NCBI GenBank assembly: GCA_963772845.1
Contig: CAVYYW010000034.1
Location: forward strand, 1-64,000
Direction: 5' to 3'
Origin: CAVYYW01 sp963772845
GTDB lineage: Bacteria; Bacillota; Bacilli; Bacillales; Sporolactobacillaceae
Length of the DNA stretch: 64,000 bases
Position numbers and translations under genes: made by a program. Shown one piece after another: positions 1 to 8,534 of the stretch (within the stretch, counting starts at the first letter, position 1; every line of letters begins with the position of its first letter). The notes beneath the pieces are model-generated. The model made no database searches, was not told the origin of the DNA, and saw only the letters and a list, made by a program, of their open reading frames with translations.

Positions 1-208
1 GCTCTTGCCGGGAATCAAACGCCTCTTTTGATTCCCCAGTTTCAGCTTTTTGGCTCTTGCCGGGAATCAAACGCCTCTTTTGATTCCCCAGTTTCAGCTT
101 TTTGGCTCTTGCCGGGAATCAAACGCCCCTTTTGATTCCCCAGTTTCAGCTTTTTGGCTCTTGCAGGGAATCAAACACGTCATTGGATTCCACTATTTCG
201 GGTTTTGA
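1..208. repeat. 52-bp tandem repeat with internal hairpin, about four copies
   Basis: Copies begin at 1, 53, 105 and 157 with the same phase (GCTCTTGCCGGGAATCAAAC...). The first three are nearly identical; the fourth decays after about 30 bases. Each unit holds the inverted repeat GGGAATCAAA / TTTTGATTCCC, so each could fold as a hairpin. The array is cut by the window start, so the copy number is a minimum. Reading frames through it are not credible genes. Confidence 0.9.
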
Positions 209-357
209 CGCTTTTTTGTCCTCCAAAGCCTCTTTTACAATCTTCTGGGGGAACAGCGAACCAGGCTGTGGTCCCATTTCTTCATCAAAATAATTATGAA
301 ATGGATTCAAATTCATGAATTTTCTCGTTTTATGGCCCCATTGACTTCACTATCAAA

Positions 358-386
358 GCATAGTAGCGGTAAATAAGGTCATATTA
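358..386 (+). promoter_or_regulatory. Sigma-G type promoter of sspN
   Basis: GCATA at 358-362 and CATATTA at 380-386 are separated by 17 bases, matching the forespore sigma-G pattern (GNATA, 17-18 bases, CATNNTA). It lies 25 bases ahead of the spore protein start codon, at a fitting distance for expression in the forespore. Confidence 0.65.
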
Positions 387-410
387 GAAGAGAAAGGAGG
401 CTGAAAAGAA

Positions 411-554
411 ATGAGCAATCCTAAAAAACATTCCCAGGGCTTTTCTCCTGAGCATGCCGGCTCACAATCAGTTGCAGCTAAGAGTAATAAAGGAAAACAA
501 ATGGCAAACAAAAGTGATGAAGAGCCAAAGTATATTCCTCCAAAAGGTAAGTAG
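411..554 (+). CDS. sspN: Small acid-soluble spore protein, SspN type
   Basis: A 47-residue, lysine-rich, hydrophilic protein starting MSNPKKHSQGF and ending in PPKGK. The central NKGKQM..KS motif and the length match minor acid-soluble spore protein N, a forespore protein in the spore core of Bacillus relatives. AAAGGAGG at 394-401 lies at good distance from the ATG, and a sigma-G type promoter lies just upstream. It is monocistronic. The family has no known enzymatic role. Assignment to SspN rather than another minor SASP rests on the NKGKQM motif recalled from the family. Confidence 0.8.
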   Translation: MSNPKKHSQGFSPEHAGSQSVAAKSNKGKQMANKSDEEPKYIPPKGK

Positions 555-671
555 CATTTAAATATTTTTTACGAATATTTGAAAGCGCTGTGAATGTGAT
601 GAACAAAGGGTAATATGAATATTAAGTTTTATCGGGTAAAGTTCAGAAGAAAAATTATTTTTGAAAAACGG

Positions 672-701
672 TTGACTTTGATCTGAAATCCATTCTATAA
701 T
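672..701 (+). promoter_or_regulatory. Sigma-A promoter of the aro T-box transcript
   Basis: TTGACT at 672-677 and TATAAT at 696-701 with an 18-base spacer. Predicted transcription start is near 708, so the leader ahead of the DAHP synthase gene is about 665 nt and holds both T-box elements. Confidence 0.7.
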
Positions 702-734
702 ACAAAACATTAACAATTACAAAAAATAAAACTT

Positions 735-979
735 AACATACTTCAAAGGCAATGAAGGGAAAACAGTAATGTCTGATCTTCCTGTTACAGAGAGCTGATG
801 GTTGGTGCAAATCAGTACAAAGATGGGCATGAATTTACACTCCCCGAGCTTCTTTTCTTAGCGGAAAAGACGGTCAGCTGGCCGTTAAACGATCAAGTGG
901 TGGGCAGGTTGCTGTTCACAAAAAGGGTGGTACCGCGAGTTATACTCGTCCCTGCTGGATATCCGGCAGGGATTTTTTG
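735..979 (+). promoter_or_regulatory. T-box leader 1, tyrosine specifier
   Basis: The T-box sequence GGGTGGTACCGCG sits at 925-937, an AGAGAG (AG-box) at 789-794, and an intrinsic terminator (TCCCTGC ... GCAGGGA then T6) at 949-978. The specifier position reads UAC followed by A at 836-838, aligned with UAC in the second element, which indicates uncharged tRNA-Tyr as ligand. Uncharged tRNA would stabilise the antiterminator and allow transcription onward. The 5' limit of Stem I is approximate. Confidence 0.85.
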
Positions 980-995
980 TTTATACAAAAAAATA

Positions 996-1262
996 ATGAC
1001 AAGCAATGATAGGAACCAAGTAGTGTGTGATCTTCCTGTTACAGAGAGCTGGCGGCAGGTGCAAGCCAGTAAGGAAATCGACGCGAATTACAGTCCTGGA
1101 GCTTCTTTCTCGTAGTTGAGAGCAATCTTTATGAAGGGAAAGACGGTCAGATCGGCCGTTAACCAATTGAGAGGTGGGCAGGTTGCTGTTCACAATGAGG
1201 GTGGTACCGCGAGTTTTTCGTCCCTGTCGTTTAATAATAAACGCAGGGGCGTGTTTTTTTAC
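996..1262 (+). promoter_or_regulatory. T-box leader 2, tyrosine specifier
   Basis: A second complete T-box follows directly: AG-box at 1042-1049, UAC specifier at 1089-1091, GGGTGGTACCGCG at 1199-1211 and a terminator (GTCCCTG.CGTTTA / TAAACGCAGGGGC plus T7) at about 1219-1260. It shares long blocks with leader 1 (TGATCTTCCTGTTACAGAGA; GGTGGGCAGGTTGCTGTTCA), which points to a local duplication. Both terminators must be read through before aroA, so control is in series. Confidence 0.88.
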
Positions 1263-1372
1263 CTATTTTCTTATTTAATTATTTCTGAATAAGGGGGACG
1301 GTTAACGGAACGGAAGGCACTTAAAAACTAAAACTTTAGCGGTTTAAATCGATAAAATAAGAGGAGGAACAG

Positions 1373-2470
1373 ATGATGACAAGTGAACTGGCACAATTGA
1401 GGGACAAAATTGATGAGATTAACCTTGAAATACTGAAATTGTTAAATGAACGGGCTGAAAATGTTCAGGAGATCGGCAGACAAAAGAAAAAACAGGGAGT
1501 TAAACGGTTTGATCCTGTGCGTGAACGTCAGTCGCTTGATCTAATCATTCAGCATCACAATGGCCCTTTTGAAGCTTCTACTATCAAGCATGTTTTCAAG
1601 GAGATCTTCAAGGCAAGTCTTGAACTGCAGCATGATGACAGCAAGAAAGCATTGCTTGTTTCTCGTAAGGTTCAGCCGGAAAATACGATTGTCGATGTTA
1701 ATGGAGAAACCTTCGGTGACGGTGAGCAGCGCTTCATCATGGGGCCGTGCTCAGTTGAAAGCTACGAACAGGTAAAGGAAGTCGCAGTGGCAATGAAAAA
1801 ACAGGGACTGACAGTTTTGAGAGGCGGGGCTTTTAAACCTCGAACATCACCCTACGATTTCCAGGGACTTGGACTGGAGGGACTACGGATTTTGAGGCAG
1901 GTAGCCAATGAAACTGGGATGTCCATTGTTAGTGAAATTGTTACGCCACATGATGTGGAAACAGCCCTAGATTATGTCGACGTGATTCAGGTCGGAGCGC
2001 GCAATATGCAAAACTTTGAATTGCTAAAAACAGTGGGCAGGGTAAATAAACCTGTATTGCTCAAACGCGGTCTCTCCGCCACGCTTGAAGAATACATTCA
2101 CGCTGCTGAATACATTATCTCGCAAGGAAACGATCAGATTATTCTTTGTGAACGCGGCATTCGGACCTACGAAAAGGCAACACGGAACACACTTGATATT
2201 TCTGCGGTGCCCATCTTGAAGAAGGAAACCCATTTACCGGTTATTGTTGATGTCACCCATTCTACAGGCAGAAGAGACTTGCTCTTACCGGCAGCGAAGG
2301 CAGCAATGGCCATTGGAGCGGACGCCATCATGGCTGAGGTTCATCCGGATCCTGCCGTCGCTTTATCGGATTCAGCACAGCAGATGGACATCCCGCAATT
2401 TAATGACTTTATTAAAGAATTGAAATCATTGAAAGCAAGATTAGCTCTAACCGAGCAGCCTCAGATTTAA
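1373..2470 (+). CDS. aroA: Bifunctional DAHP synthase / chorismate mutase
   Basis: A 365-residue cytosolic enzyme. Residues 1-90 form an AroQ-type chorismate mutase domain (LRDKIDEINLEIL start, RFDPVRE near 45-51); residues 105-355 form the AroG/KdsA-type DAHP synthase barrel, with MGPCSVES at 123-130, GGAFKPRTSPYDFQG at 151-165 and CERGIRT. It condenses phosphoenolpyruvate and erythrose 4-phosphate, the first shikimate step; the mutase domain acts on chorismate or provides feedback sensing, as in the Bacillus subtilis protein (aroA, also called aroG). RBS GAGGAGG at 1361-1367; two ATGs in tandem at 1373 and 1376. Two tyrosine T-boxes control it; hisC and tyrA follow. Confidence 0.95.
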   Translation: MMTSELAQLRDKIDEINLEILKLLNERAENVQEIGRQKKKQGVKRFDPVRERQSLDLIIQHHNGPFEASTIKHVFKEIFKASLELQHDDSKKALLVSRKVQPENTIVDVNGETFGDGEQRFIMGPCSVESYEQVKEVAVAMKKQGLTVLRGGAFKPRTSPYDFQGLGLEGLRILRQVANETGMSIVSEIVTPHDVETALDYVDVIQVGARNMQNFELLKTVGRVNKPVLLKRGLSATLEEYIHAAEYIISQGNDQIILCERGIRTYEKATRNTLDISAVPILKKETHLPVIVDVTHSTGRRDLLLPAAKAAMAIGADAIMAEVHPDPAVALSDSAQQMDIPQFNDFIKELKSLKARLALTEQPQI

Positions 2471-2679
2471 GAAAGAGGGTTTCTGCAAAATGAATAAATG
2501 GTATGAAAGCCGCTTGAAAACTCGGGAAAATTGAAAATAATGAGATGAATGCGGGAATTGCGGTTCAGGCTCGCTGGATCGCAATGGGAAGCGAGCAATC
2601 ATCCCCCATAATTTATGAAGTGAAACAACAGCGATGGCGAAAAACGTACCCCAAAGAAAAATTGAAGGAGGAGATCACG

Positions 2680-3783
2680 ATGAAGTGGAAAAATCAAATA
2701 AATGATCTGCAAGCATTCCAGCCTGGACAATCAATTGAAGACGTGAAGAACACGTTTCAGCTTGAGTCAGTGGTCAAGCTGTCAACAAATGAAAATCCGT
2801 ACGGCTGTTCCGAGAAAGTTATGTCTGCGGTAAAGGAATGCCCAGCCGCTTTTAGTGATTATCCTGATGGGTATGCTTCTGGATTAAGGAAAGCTGTAGC
2901 GGAAATGCATGGCGTAAACCCTTCTCAGATAATTTTTGCAAACGGTCTGGATGAACTGATTCAACTCATCTCAAGGGCCTTGCTTGAGCCGGGAAAAAAC
3001 ACTGTGATGGCAACGCCGACATTTCCAGAGTATAAACTTAATGCAGTCATTGAAGGAGCAGAAGTACGGGAGATTAGTTTGCTGGATGGGGCACATGATC
3101 TTGATCGCATGAAGGATGAAATAGATGAAGCGACTGCTGCCGTATGGCTGTGCAGTCCGAATAATCCAACTGGAATATATATCCCAGAGAAAGATCTTAT
3201 ATCATTTTTAAAAAGCGTGCCAAAGGATGTTCTTATCGTTCTGGATGAAGCGTACGTTGAATATGCTGAAAATCCTTATCACTCATTGGCTTTTTTAGAG
3301 GAATTTACAAATGTTATTATTATGAGAACTTTTTCTAAAATATATGGACTCGCTGGTTTCAGGGTCGGATATGGCATTTCATCGGAAGCTGTGATTCAGA
3401 GGCTTGAACCGGCACGACCGCCATTTAATACAAATCTATTGGGGCAAATTGCGGCAAAAGAGGCGCTCAGCGATCAGACATTCATCGCAGACTGCAAGCG
3501 AAAAAACAGCCTGGAAAAAGAAAAATATTATGATTTTTGCCGTGAAAATGCATTGTCCTTTTACCCAACAGAGGGAAACTTCATTCTTATGGATGTCAAG
3601 CATGATGGAGATAAAGTCTCAGCCTTTTTATTATCAAAAGGTGTCATCATTAGATCCTGCAAAGCGATGGGATTTCCTACGTGCCTAAGGGTGACGATCG
3701 GGAAGAAAGAGCAGAATGAACAGGTAAGGTCCTCCTTATTAGCCTTTTTAAACAGTGAATCCGCATTAACGCAGCACGTATAG
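2680..3783 (+). CDS. hisC: Histidinol-phosphate / aromatic aminotransferase
   Basis: A 367-residue class I/II PLP aminotransferase. STNENPYG at 35-42, SPNNPTG at 159-165 and the PLP lysine in RTFSKIYGLAG (Lys220) are clear. It interconverts histidinol phosphate and imidazole acetol phosphate, and in Bacillus also transaminates phenylpyruvate and 4-hydroxyphenylpyruvate, which fits its place between DAHP synthase and tyrA. The frame opens upstream to 2545, but AAGGAGGAG at 2664-2672 points to the ATG at 2680, giving the usual family length. It lies about 210 bases after aroA and probably shares its T-box transcript. Confidence 0.93.
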   Translation: MKWKNQINDLQAFQPGQSIEDVKNTFQLESVVKLSTNENPYGCSEKVMSAVKECPAAFSDYPDGYASGLRKAVAEMHGVNPSQIIFANGLDELIQLISRALLEPGKNTVMATPTFPEYKLNAVIEGAEVREISLLDGAHDLDRMKDEIDEATAAVWLCSPNNPTGIYIPEKDLISFLKSVPKDVLIVLDEAYVEYAENPYHSLAFLEEFTNVIIMRTFSKIYGLAGFRVGYGISSEAVIQRLEPARPPFNTNLLGQIAAKEALSDQTFIADCKRKNSLEKEKYYDFCRENALSFYPTEGNFILMDVKHDGDKVSAFLLSKGVIIRSCKAMGFPTCLRVTIGKKEQNEQVRSSLLAFLNSESALTQHV

Positions 3784-3821
3784 AAGGATGCCACTGAAAA
3801 AGTCCCATTTCTCCTTGGTCC

Positions 3822-4190
3822 GAGCTTTGGAAAGTTCTAGCTTGCCGCGGGCGGACTGCGACCCTCCTTATGGCCACAGGATGTGGATAGGATCGGTGTT
3901 GTTACAGGACGTGCCGGATTTATTAGCCGATCTTCCTTTAGGAAGGCTGCAGGGTCTCATCTGGTTCGCTGTTGAGGCCACCGAAAAAATCCACCCCCCG
4001 GCGTATACGTGTTTGTTGATTTCCGCTCTAGGCTGCTCACTTTCCACGGGCACGGCCTCAGCTAACTTTGGCGTAGGTTCTTTGTGCGCCAAAGTGGATC
4101 TTCGGAAGCGTGCTTTTTCCGTCGGAGTTTCGCACCTTTCGCTCCAATCAACATATCTGAGACCCTTTAGAAGTCATTTATGGCTAGTCG
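3822..4190. repeat. Dispersed repeat mosaic between hisC and tyrA
   Basis: Two modules of the repeat family that recurs across the window. 3822-4000 carries the CTTTGGAAAGT..CTTGCCGCGGGCGG and CACAGGATGTGGATAGGATCGG type block. 4012-4190 carries GTTGATTTCCGCTCTAGGCTGCTC, then an inverted repeat around CTTTGGCG/CGCCAAAG, then CGCACCTTTCGCTCCAATCAAC. No gene is supported in 3784-4367. The repeat separates hisC from tyrA by 584 bases. Confidence 0.8.
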
Positions 4191-4367
4191 TCCTGTCTCG
4201 TACTTCCGGGCAACTCGGTCCTTAGTGGCAAAGGCAACTCAACCTTTAGCAAGCCAATTGCCTTTCAAGCCGTCTGGCCGAGCTATTCCTTGATTTAAAC
4301 TTAAGCAAGATCATATACATTTAAAATTTTTCAGTGGCAACTATAGAAACAAAGGGGGTCATCTCTT

Positions 4368-5471
4368 ATGAATGGAAATATATTTATTGCAGGGCTTGGG
4401 TTAATTGGCGGCTCATTAGCATTAAGTATAAAAAAACAGCATTCAGGGGCAGTGATTTACGGATATGATGTCAACCAGAGTGAAACGGAAAAAGCGATGA
4501 CGCTTGGCCTCATAGATAAGAAAGCAGAGTCGATTTCTCTTGGAGCGGAAATAGCGGATCTAATCATTCTGGCAACGCCAGTTATGGAAACCAAAAAATT
4601 ATTGAAGGCATTGTCGGCAGCACAATTGAAGAAAAATGTTATCATCACAGATACGGGCAGCACAAAAGGTGAAATTATGCCGCTCGCTGAATTGCTGCTC
4701 AAAGGGAAAGCAACCTTCATTGGCGGGCATCCTATGGCAGGTTCACACAAAACTGGGGCAGCCAATGCAAGCGCTCATTTATTTGAAAATGCTTTCTACG
4801 TTCTCACGCCATCTGAATCGGTTATGCCAAAAGAAAGTGAATTATTAAAGCAATGGTTAGAGGGAACGAAGGCTCATTTTCTTGAAATCGATGGGGAGGA
4901 GCATGATCAGCTTACAGCAGTAATCAGCCATTTCCCTCATATTATTGCAGCGGCACTTGTGACGCAGGCCAAAAAATCTGCTGAAAAAAATCCGCTTGTC
5001 AGTATGCTGGCTGCAGGCGGATTCCGTGACATCACGCGTATTGCCTCAAGCAATCCTAGGATGTGGAAGGATATTGTTAAACAAAACCGATCAAATATTC
5101 TTGATCTGTTAGACGACTGGGTCGAGGAATTGCAGGGTACCCGCAGCCTTATTTATGAAGGTGATGAAAACGAACTCCTTGGGTTCTTTGAAGAGGCTAA
5201 AACATATCGTGATTCTCTTCCTATCCGGACACAAGGCGCCATTCCTTCTTATTATGATCTGCATGTTGACATGGAAGACACGACAGGTGCGATCGCCAGG
5301 ATTGCCGCTACCTTGGCAGCCCATCAGATCAGCATTGCTAACCTCCAGATCATTGAATCCCGTGAAGGGTTGCCTGGCGTATTAAGAATAAGCTTTAAAA
5401 AAGAAGACGACCGTTCTCTCGCAGAGCAGCTGCTTCAGGAAAATAAATACCAAACCTTTGACATGGCATGA
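4368..5471 (+). CDS. tyrA: Prephenate dehydrogenase with C-terminal ACT domain
   Basis: A 367-residue cytosolic enzyme that converts prephenate with NAD+ to 4-hydroxyphenylpyruvate. The N-terminal Rossmann motif GLGLIGGSLA lies at about 10-19; GGHPMAGSHKTGA and ISHFPH are prephenate dehydrogenase signatures; residues about 298-367 form an ACT domain (DLHVDMEDTTGAIARIA) expected to sense tyrosine. RBS AAAGGGGGT precedes the ATG. It completes an aroA-hisC-tyrA order like the end of the Bacillus aro supraoperon; the EPSP synthase gene that follows there is not present here. Confidence 0.95.
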   Translation: MNGNIFIAGLGLIGGSLALSIKKQHSGAVIYGYDVNQSETEKAMTLGLIDKKAESISLGAEIADLIILATPVMETKKLLKALSAAQLKKNVIITDTGSTKGEIMPLAELLLKGKATFIGGHPMAGSHKTGAANASAHLFENAFYVLTPSESVMPKESELLKQWLEGTKAHFLEIDGEEHDQLTAVISHFPHIIAAALVTQAKKSAEKNPLVSMLAAGGFRDITRIASSNPRMWKDIVKQNRSNILDLLDDWVEELQGTRSLIYEGDENELLGFFEEAKTYRDSLPIRTQGAIPSYYDLHVDMEDTTGAIARIAATLAAHQISIANLQIIESREGLPGVLRISFKKEDDRSLAEQLLQENKYQTFDMA

Positions 5472-5558
5472 GAAAGTATCCCACTTCAAATTGGGGTAGC
5501 GAAAGGGACCGCAAACAGTGTGGTTTGTTTTAAGACACTTTTATTATGAGTAAAGGTG

Positions 5559-5729
5559 TCAAAACTTCCTTTTTGTAAAGGCAAGATACTCTGGCACCTT
5601 CAGAATCGGTCCGGCTAATTTTTCTCGCATGATACGGTCCTGCCATGTGTTAACTGTTAAGATGGCTGGTTCAATGGTAATGGCATCGCTATTCGTTCCC
5701 CCTCCAATCATACATTTACCACTTCCCCA
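5559..5729 (-). pseudogene. Aldehyde dehydrogenase C-terminal relic
   Basis: On the minus strand a short open stretch reads ...GSGKCMIGGGTNSDA.., then IEPAILT, ..RIMREKLAGPILKV, PEYLAF, then a stop. This follows the order of the conserved aldehyde dehydrogenase region (GGK...IEPTIL...VMQEEIFGPILPV). Several signature residues are changed, and no catalytic part or full-length frame surrounds it, so it looks like an eroded gene fragment. The rest of 5472-5977 shows no gene. The match is from motif memory only. Confidence 0.5.
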
Positions 5730-5849
5730 AAAAAAGACACTGTTAAATTAAATAATACGAGTTTCAAGAAGAATGGTCATATTCTCTGCTCTGGCTTTAG
5801 ATAGACGGGACGTAGGGTCATACGAATCAGCATTTTGTGATGTTTTTCA

Positions 5850-5879
5850 TTGGTCTTTTAATACGGTGCAGGGTATAAT
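5850..5879 (+). promoter_or_regulatory. Possible sigma-A promoter of the thiol-redox group
   Basis: TTGGTC at 5850-5855 and TATAAT at 5874-5879 with an 18-base spacer, about 100 bases ahead of the first thioredoxin-like gene. The -10 is perfect, the -35 is weak. Confidence 0.4.
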
Positions 5880-5977
5880 CATCCTGAATTACATAATTAA
5901 TTTAATTTTTCATAAAAAATTAACATAAATAAAGTAGATTGTAAGGGCGACCTAATTATGAGAGAGGGGCCCTAAAG

Positions 5978-6583
5978 TTGTATAAGAAGGTAAGCATGCT
6001 TATTATTGTATTATTTGCAGCGGTTTCGATCGGATTTACAATTTATAAAGATGTTAACGAAAAGGAGACTACAGGGACTCATTCTGAAACATCGACTAAA
6101 AAACAAAAATCACCGATTCAGAATTCAGGCACGAAAAATCCATCAGCAGCCATTAAGAGCTCTGGTGAAAAACATCAGGTGGGCATTCAAATCGGTGACA
6201 CAGCGCCTGATTTTCAATTAGCTTCTCTGGATAATAAAAAGGTGAGTTTATCTGCATTGCGAGGAAAAAAGGTTGTGTTGAACTTTTGGGCAACATGGTG
6301 CCCGCCTTGCCAACAAGAAATGCCTGACATAGAACAGTATTATAAAAATGCCTCCCATGACAAGGTCATTGTTTTAGGCGTTAATTTAACAATAGCTGAA
6401 AAAAACATAACAAATGTAAAAAAATTTAAAGATGACTTTCATCTTACTTTTCCAATTCTTTTAGAACAAAAAGGGGAGGTATCGACACAATATCAAACCC
6501 GTAAAATACCAACAAGTTATATCATTGATTCTCATGGGATCATCCGCAGTAAAATGATCGGTCCAATGAATCGGAGTGGTTAA
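5978..6583 (+). CDS. ResA/TlpA-like membrane-anchored thiol-disulfide oxidoreductase
   Basis: A 201-residue protein with an N-terminal membrane anchor (residues 5-22), a low-complexity linker (25-70) and an AhpC/TSA-TlpA thioredoxin fold with WCPPC at Cys108/Cys111 and a cis-proline region KIPTSYII. ResA-type proteins sit outside the membrane and reduce disulfides, classically in apocytochrome c. TTG start at 5978 with AGAGAGGGG upstream. The C-terminus stops early after GPMNRSG; a +1 frame would continue SEWLKEQ to a stop, so a small indel near 6568 is possible. First gene of a redox cluster with a CcdA partner. Confidence 0.85.
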   Translation: MYKKVSMLIIVLFAAVSIGFTIYKDVNEKETTGTHSETSTKKQKSPIQNSGTKNPSAAIKSSGEKHQVGIQIGDTAPDFQLASLDNKKVSLSALRGKKVVLNFWATWCPPCQQEMPDIEQYYKNASHDKVIVLGVNLTIAEKNITNVKKFKDDFHLTFPILLEQKGEVSTQYQTRKIPTSYIIDSHGIIRSKMIGPMNRSG

Positions 6584-6630
6584 AAGAACAATAAGCCAAA
6601 TAGATTAGTCCTGTATGAAAGAGGTTTTTA

Positions 6631-7332
6631 ATGGAGAATAATCGTGTGCTTGTAATCGAAGATGATCCTGCTGTACAAAATATAATAACCCTCCATTTAA
6701 TCCAATCAGGTTATTCGGTTCTTTCTGCTTATGATGGCGAAGATGGCCGGCGGCTTTTTTTATTGGAAGACCCCTGTTTAATTTTGCTTGATTTAAACCT
6801 TCCAAAAGTGGATGGAAAAATGTTATGCAAGGAAATTAGACTAAAGTGGAAGAGCGATGTGCCGATCATCATTGTTTCAGCGATGAACACTAAAGAAGAT
6901 AAGATAAAGGGCCTACGCATGGGAGCAGATGATTATGTCAAAAAGCCATTTGAGCCGGAGGAGTTAGTCGAACGTGTTCGTACTGTTATAAGACGTGCTG
7001 GCCAGCATTGCCTGAAGATGACATACTTTGGCTTAACACTCAAACCCCGTAAGAAAGAGGTATGGCTTAATGGGCGGCTGATCCCAATGACGAAGACGGA
7101 ATACAGGCTACTTTATTATTTAATGAAAAACCCAAATCAGGTCAACACCAGAGAGCAATTGCTTGAACAATTATATCCTCTTAACGAAAAAGAAGTGTAC
7201 GACAGAACGATTGATGTCCATGTAAAAAAATTAAGAGAAAAAATCGAAAAACATCCCGCAGATCCGGAAAGGATCATTACCGTGCGCGGGGTGGGTTATA
7301 AGTTTGTTGGCAAAGGTGATGAATGCTGTTAA
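6631..7332 (+). CDS. OmpR/PhoB-family response regulator (orphan)
   Basis: A 233-residue two-component regulator. The receiver domain (1-118) has the acidic pocket EDD at 10-12, phospho-acceptor Asp54 in LLDLNLP and Lys104 in VKKPFEP. The winged helix domain (about 130-230) ends TVRGVGYKF, typical for the family. No histidine kinase gene lies anywhere near it, so its partner is elsewhere or absent. It sits inside the thiol-redox group between two transcribed partners in the same direction, which suggests it controls or responds with them. Confidence 0.9.
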   Translation: MENNRVLVIEDDPAVQNIITLHLIQSGYSVLSAYDGEDGRRLFLLEDPCLILLDLNLPKVDGKMLCKEIRLKWKSDVPIIIVSAMNTKEDKIKGLRMGADDYVKKPFEPEELVERVRTVIRRAGQHCLKMTYFGLTLKPRKKEVWLNGRLIPMTKTEYRLLYYLMKNPNQVNTREQLLEQLYPLNEKEVYDRTIDVHVKKLREKIEKHPADPERIITVRGVGYKFVGKGDECC

Positions 7333-7398
7333 GCGGTTGTAAGGAGATAGTGATCAGGGAGTGACTATAGAATTCAAAGAAAAATGGAGGAGAAACGA

Positions 7399-7788
7399 AT
7401 GCATTTTAAAATGGAAAAAAACGGTTTTTCAAGTAAACTCAATTATGGAACACTAGATATTTCTGCCGATTCAGAACACGGTTTTCGGCCATTTCAATTA
7501 TTAGTATCATCCATCGCTGGCTGTTCAGGAGGTGTACTGAGGAAAATATTTAAAAAAATGCGCATTTCTTTTCAAGAGATTGAAATTGTTGCAGATGTCA
7601 CCCGTGGAGAGGGCCAGGTAAAGGCGGTGGAAGCGATTCATTTTACCTATTTAATCTATGGGTCCGGTTTAAGTAAAGATAAAGTTACTAAAGCGCTGGA
7701 CATTGCCCTTAAAAACTGTGCAATGGCTCAATCTGTTAAAGGGTCCATTCAAATTAAAAAAGATTTCAAACTGATCGAAATTTCCTGA
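7399..7788 (+). CDS. OsmC/Ohr-family protein
   Basis: A 129-residue cytosolic protein. It has the family's two conserved cysteines, Cys42 in AGCSGG and Cys107 in KNCAMAQSV. OsmC/Ohr proteins reduce organic peroxides or react with sulfur species via these cysteines. RBS GGAGGAGAA at 7386-7394 supports the ATG at 7399 rather than the one at 7384, which lies in the RBS. Neighbours are an orphan response regulator and CcdA, so a thiol-redox role is likely; the substrate cannot be told from sequence. Confidence 0.85.
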   Translation: MHFKMEKNGFSSKLNYGTLDISADSEHGFRPFQLLVSSIAGCSGGVLRKIFKKMRISFQEIEIVADVTRGEGQVKAVEAIHFTYLIYGSGLSKDKVTKALDIALKNCAMAQSVKGSIQIKKDFKLIEIS

Positions 7789-7829
7789 GGGTCTCCATGC
7801 TGTTCTTATTAAGGAGGTTGCATAAATAA

Positions 7830-8534
7830 ATGGATATTAATATTTTTCTTGCATTTGGTGCTGGGTTCCTTTCTTTTCTTTCCCCGTGCACATTGCCGTT
7901 ATACCCAGTATTTTTATCTTACATAACAGGAATATTTATTGATCAAATAAAAGATAACAATGGCTTAATCCAGCGACGAGCATGGCTCCATACATTTTTC
8001 TTTCTAATTGGATTTTCTATTATCTTTATTGCTTTAGGTTTGTCTACATCATTTATCGGAAATCTCTTCTTCAGATACAATGATATTATTCGGCAGATTG
8101 GCGCCATTCTAATTATTTTGTTTGGGCTTATTGTATTAGGTATTTTGCGGCTGTCATTTTTGGAAAAAGACAAAAAAATCTCTTTTAAACAACGCCCATC
8201 GGGATATGTGGGTTCTGTGATTATAGGAATGGGTTTTGCGGCAGGGTGGACACCGTGTACCGGTCCTATTCTAGCGGCTGTTATTGCTTTAGGCCTTACC
8301 CATCCAGGAGCGGGGCTTTTTTATATGCTGTTCTATGTGTTGGGTTTTGCTGTGCCTTTCGTAGCCTTTTCATTCTTTATCGGTCGTCTGAATTGGGTTA
8401 GGAAATATCATGTTAAGTTAACGAAGATTGGTGGAAGTTTAATGATCGTGTTAGGTGTCTTCCTGTACTTTGATTGGATGAGCAAACTATCCTCTTATTT
8501 ATCCTATCTATTTGGCGGGTATACAGGTTTATGA
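7830..8534 (+). CDS. ccdA: CcdA-type membrane thiol reductant carrier
   Basis: A 234-residue integral membrane protein with six predicted helices. The redox cysteines are Cys20 in LSPCTLPLYP and Cys143 in WTPCTGPIL, the CcdA/DsbD signature. It passes electrons from cytosolic thioredoxin across the membrane to ResA-type proteins. RBS AAGGAGG lies upstream. Its stop overlaps the start of the next ResA-like gene (ATGA at 8531-8534), so the two are translationally coupled, as expected for a donor and its acceptor. It is probably a paralogue of the cytochrome c maturation ccdA. Confidence 0.92.
   Translation: MDINIFLAFGAGFLSFLSPCTLPLYPVFLSYITGIFIDQIKDNNGLIQRRAWLHTFFFLIGFSIIFIALGLSTSFIGNLFFRYNDIIRQIGAILIILFGLIVLGILRLSFLEKDKKISFKQRPSGYVGSVIIGMGFAAGWTPCTGPILAAVIALGLTHPGAGLFYMLFYVLGFAVPFVAFSFFIGRLNWVRKYHVKLTKIGGSLMIVLGVFLYFDWMSKLSSYLSYLFGGYTGL

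Noticed and set aside
102..293. Open frame through the 52-bp tandem repeat
   Set aside because: It has no ribosome binding site and its sequence is only the translated repeat.
580..593. TGAAAGCGCTGTGA, resembling a CcpA cre site
   Set aside because: Two mismatches to the consensus at conserved positions, and it lies about 80 bases upstream of the aro promoter without other support.
798..1193. Open frames on both strands over the T-box leaders
   Set aside because: They overlap structured leader RNA, have no ribosome binding site and encode no recognisable protein.
3788..4225. 145-codon frame between hisC and tyrA
   Set aside because: It lies in the dispersed repeat; the same peptide echoes appear at 13541, 24566 and 55270 in different frames, so it is repeat DNA and not a gene.
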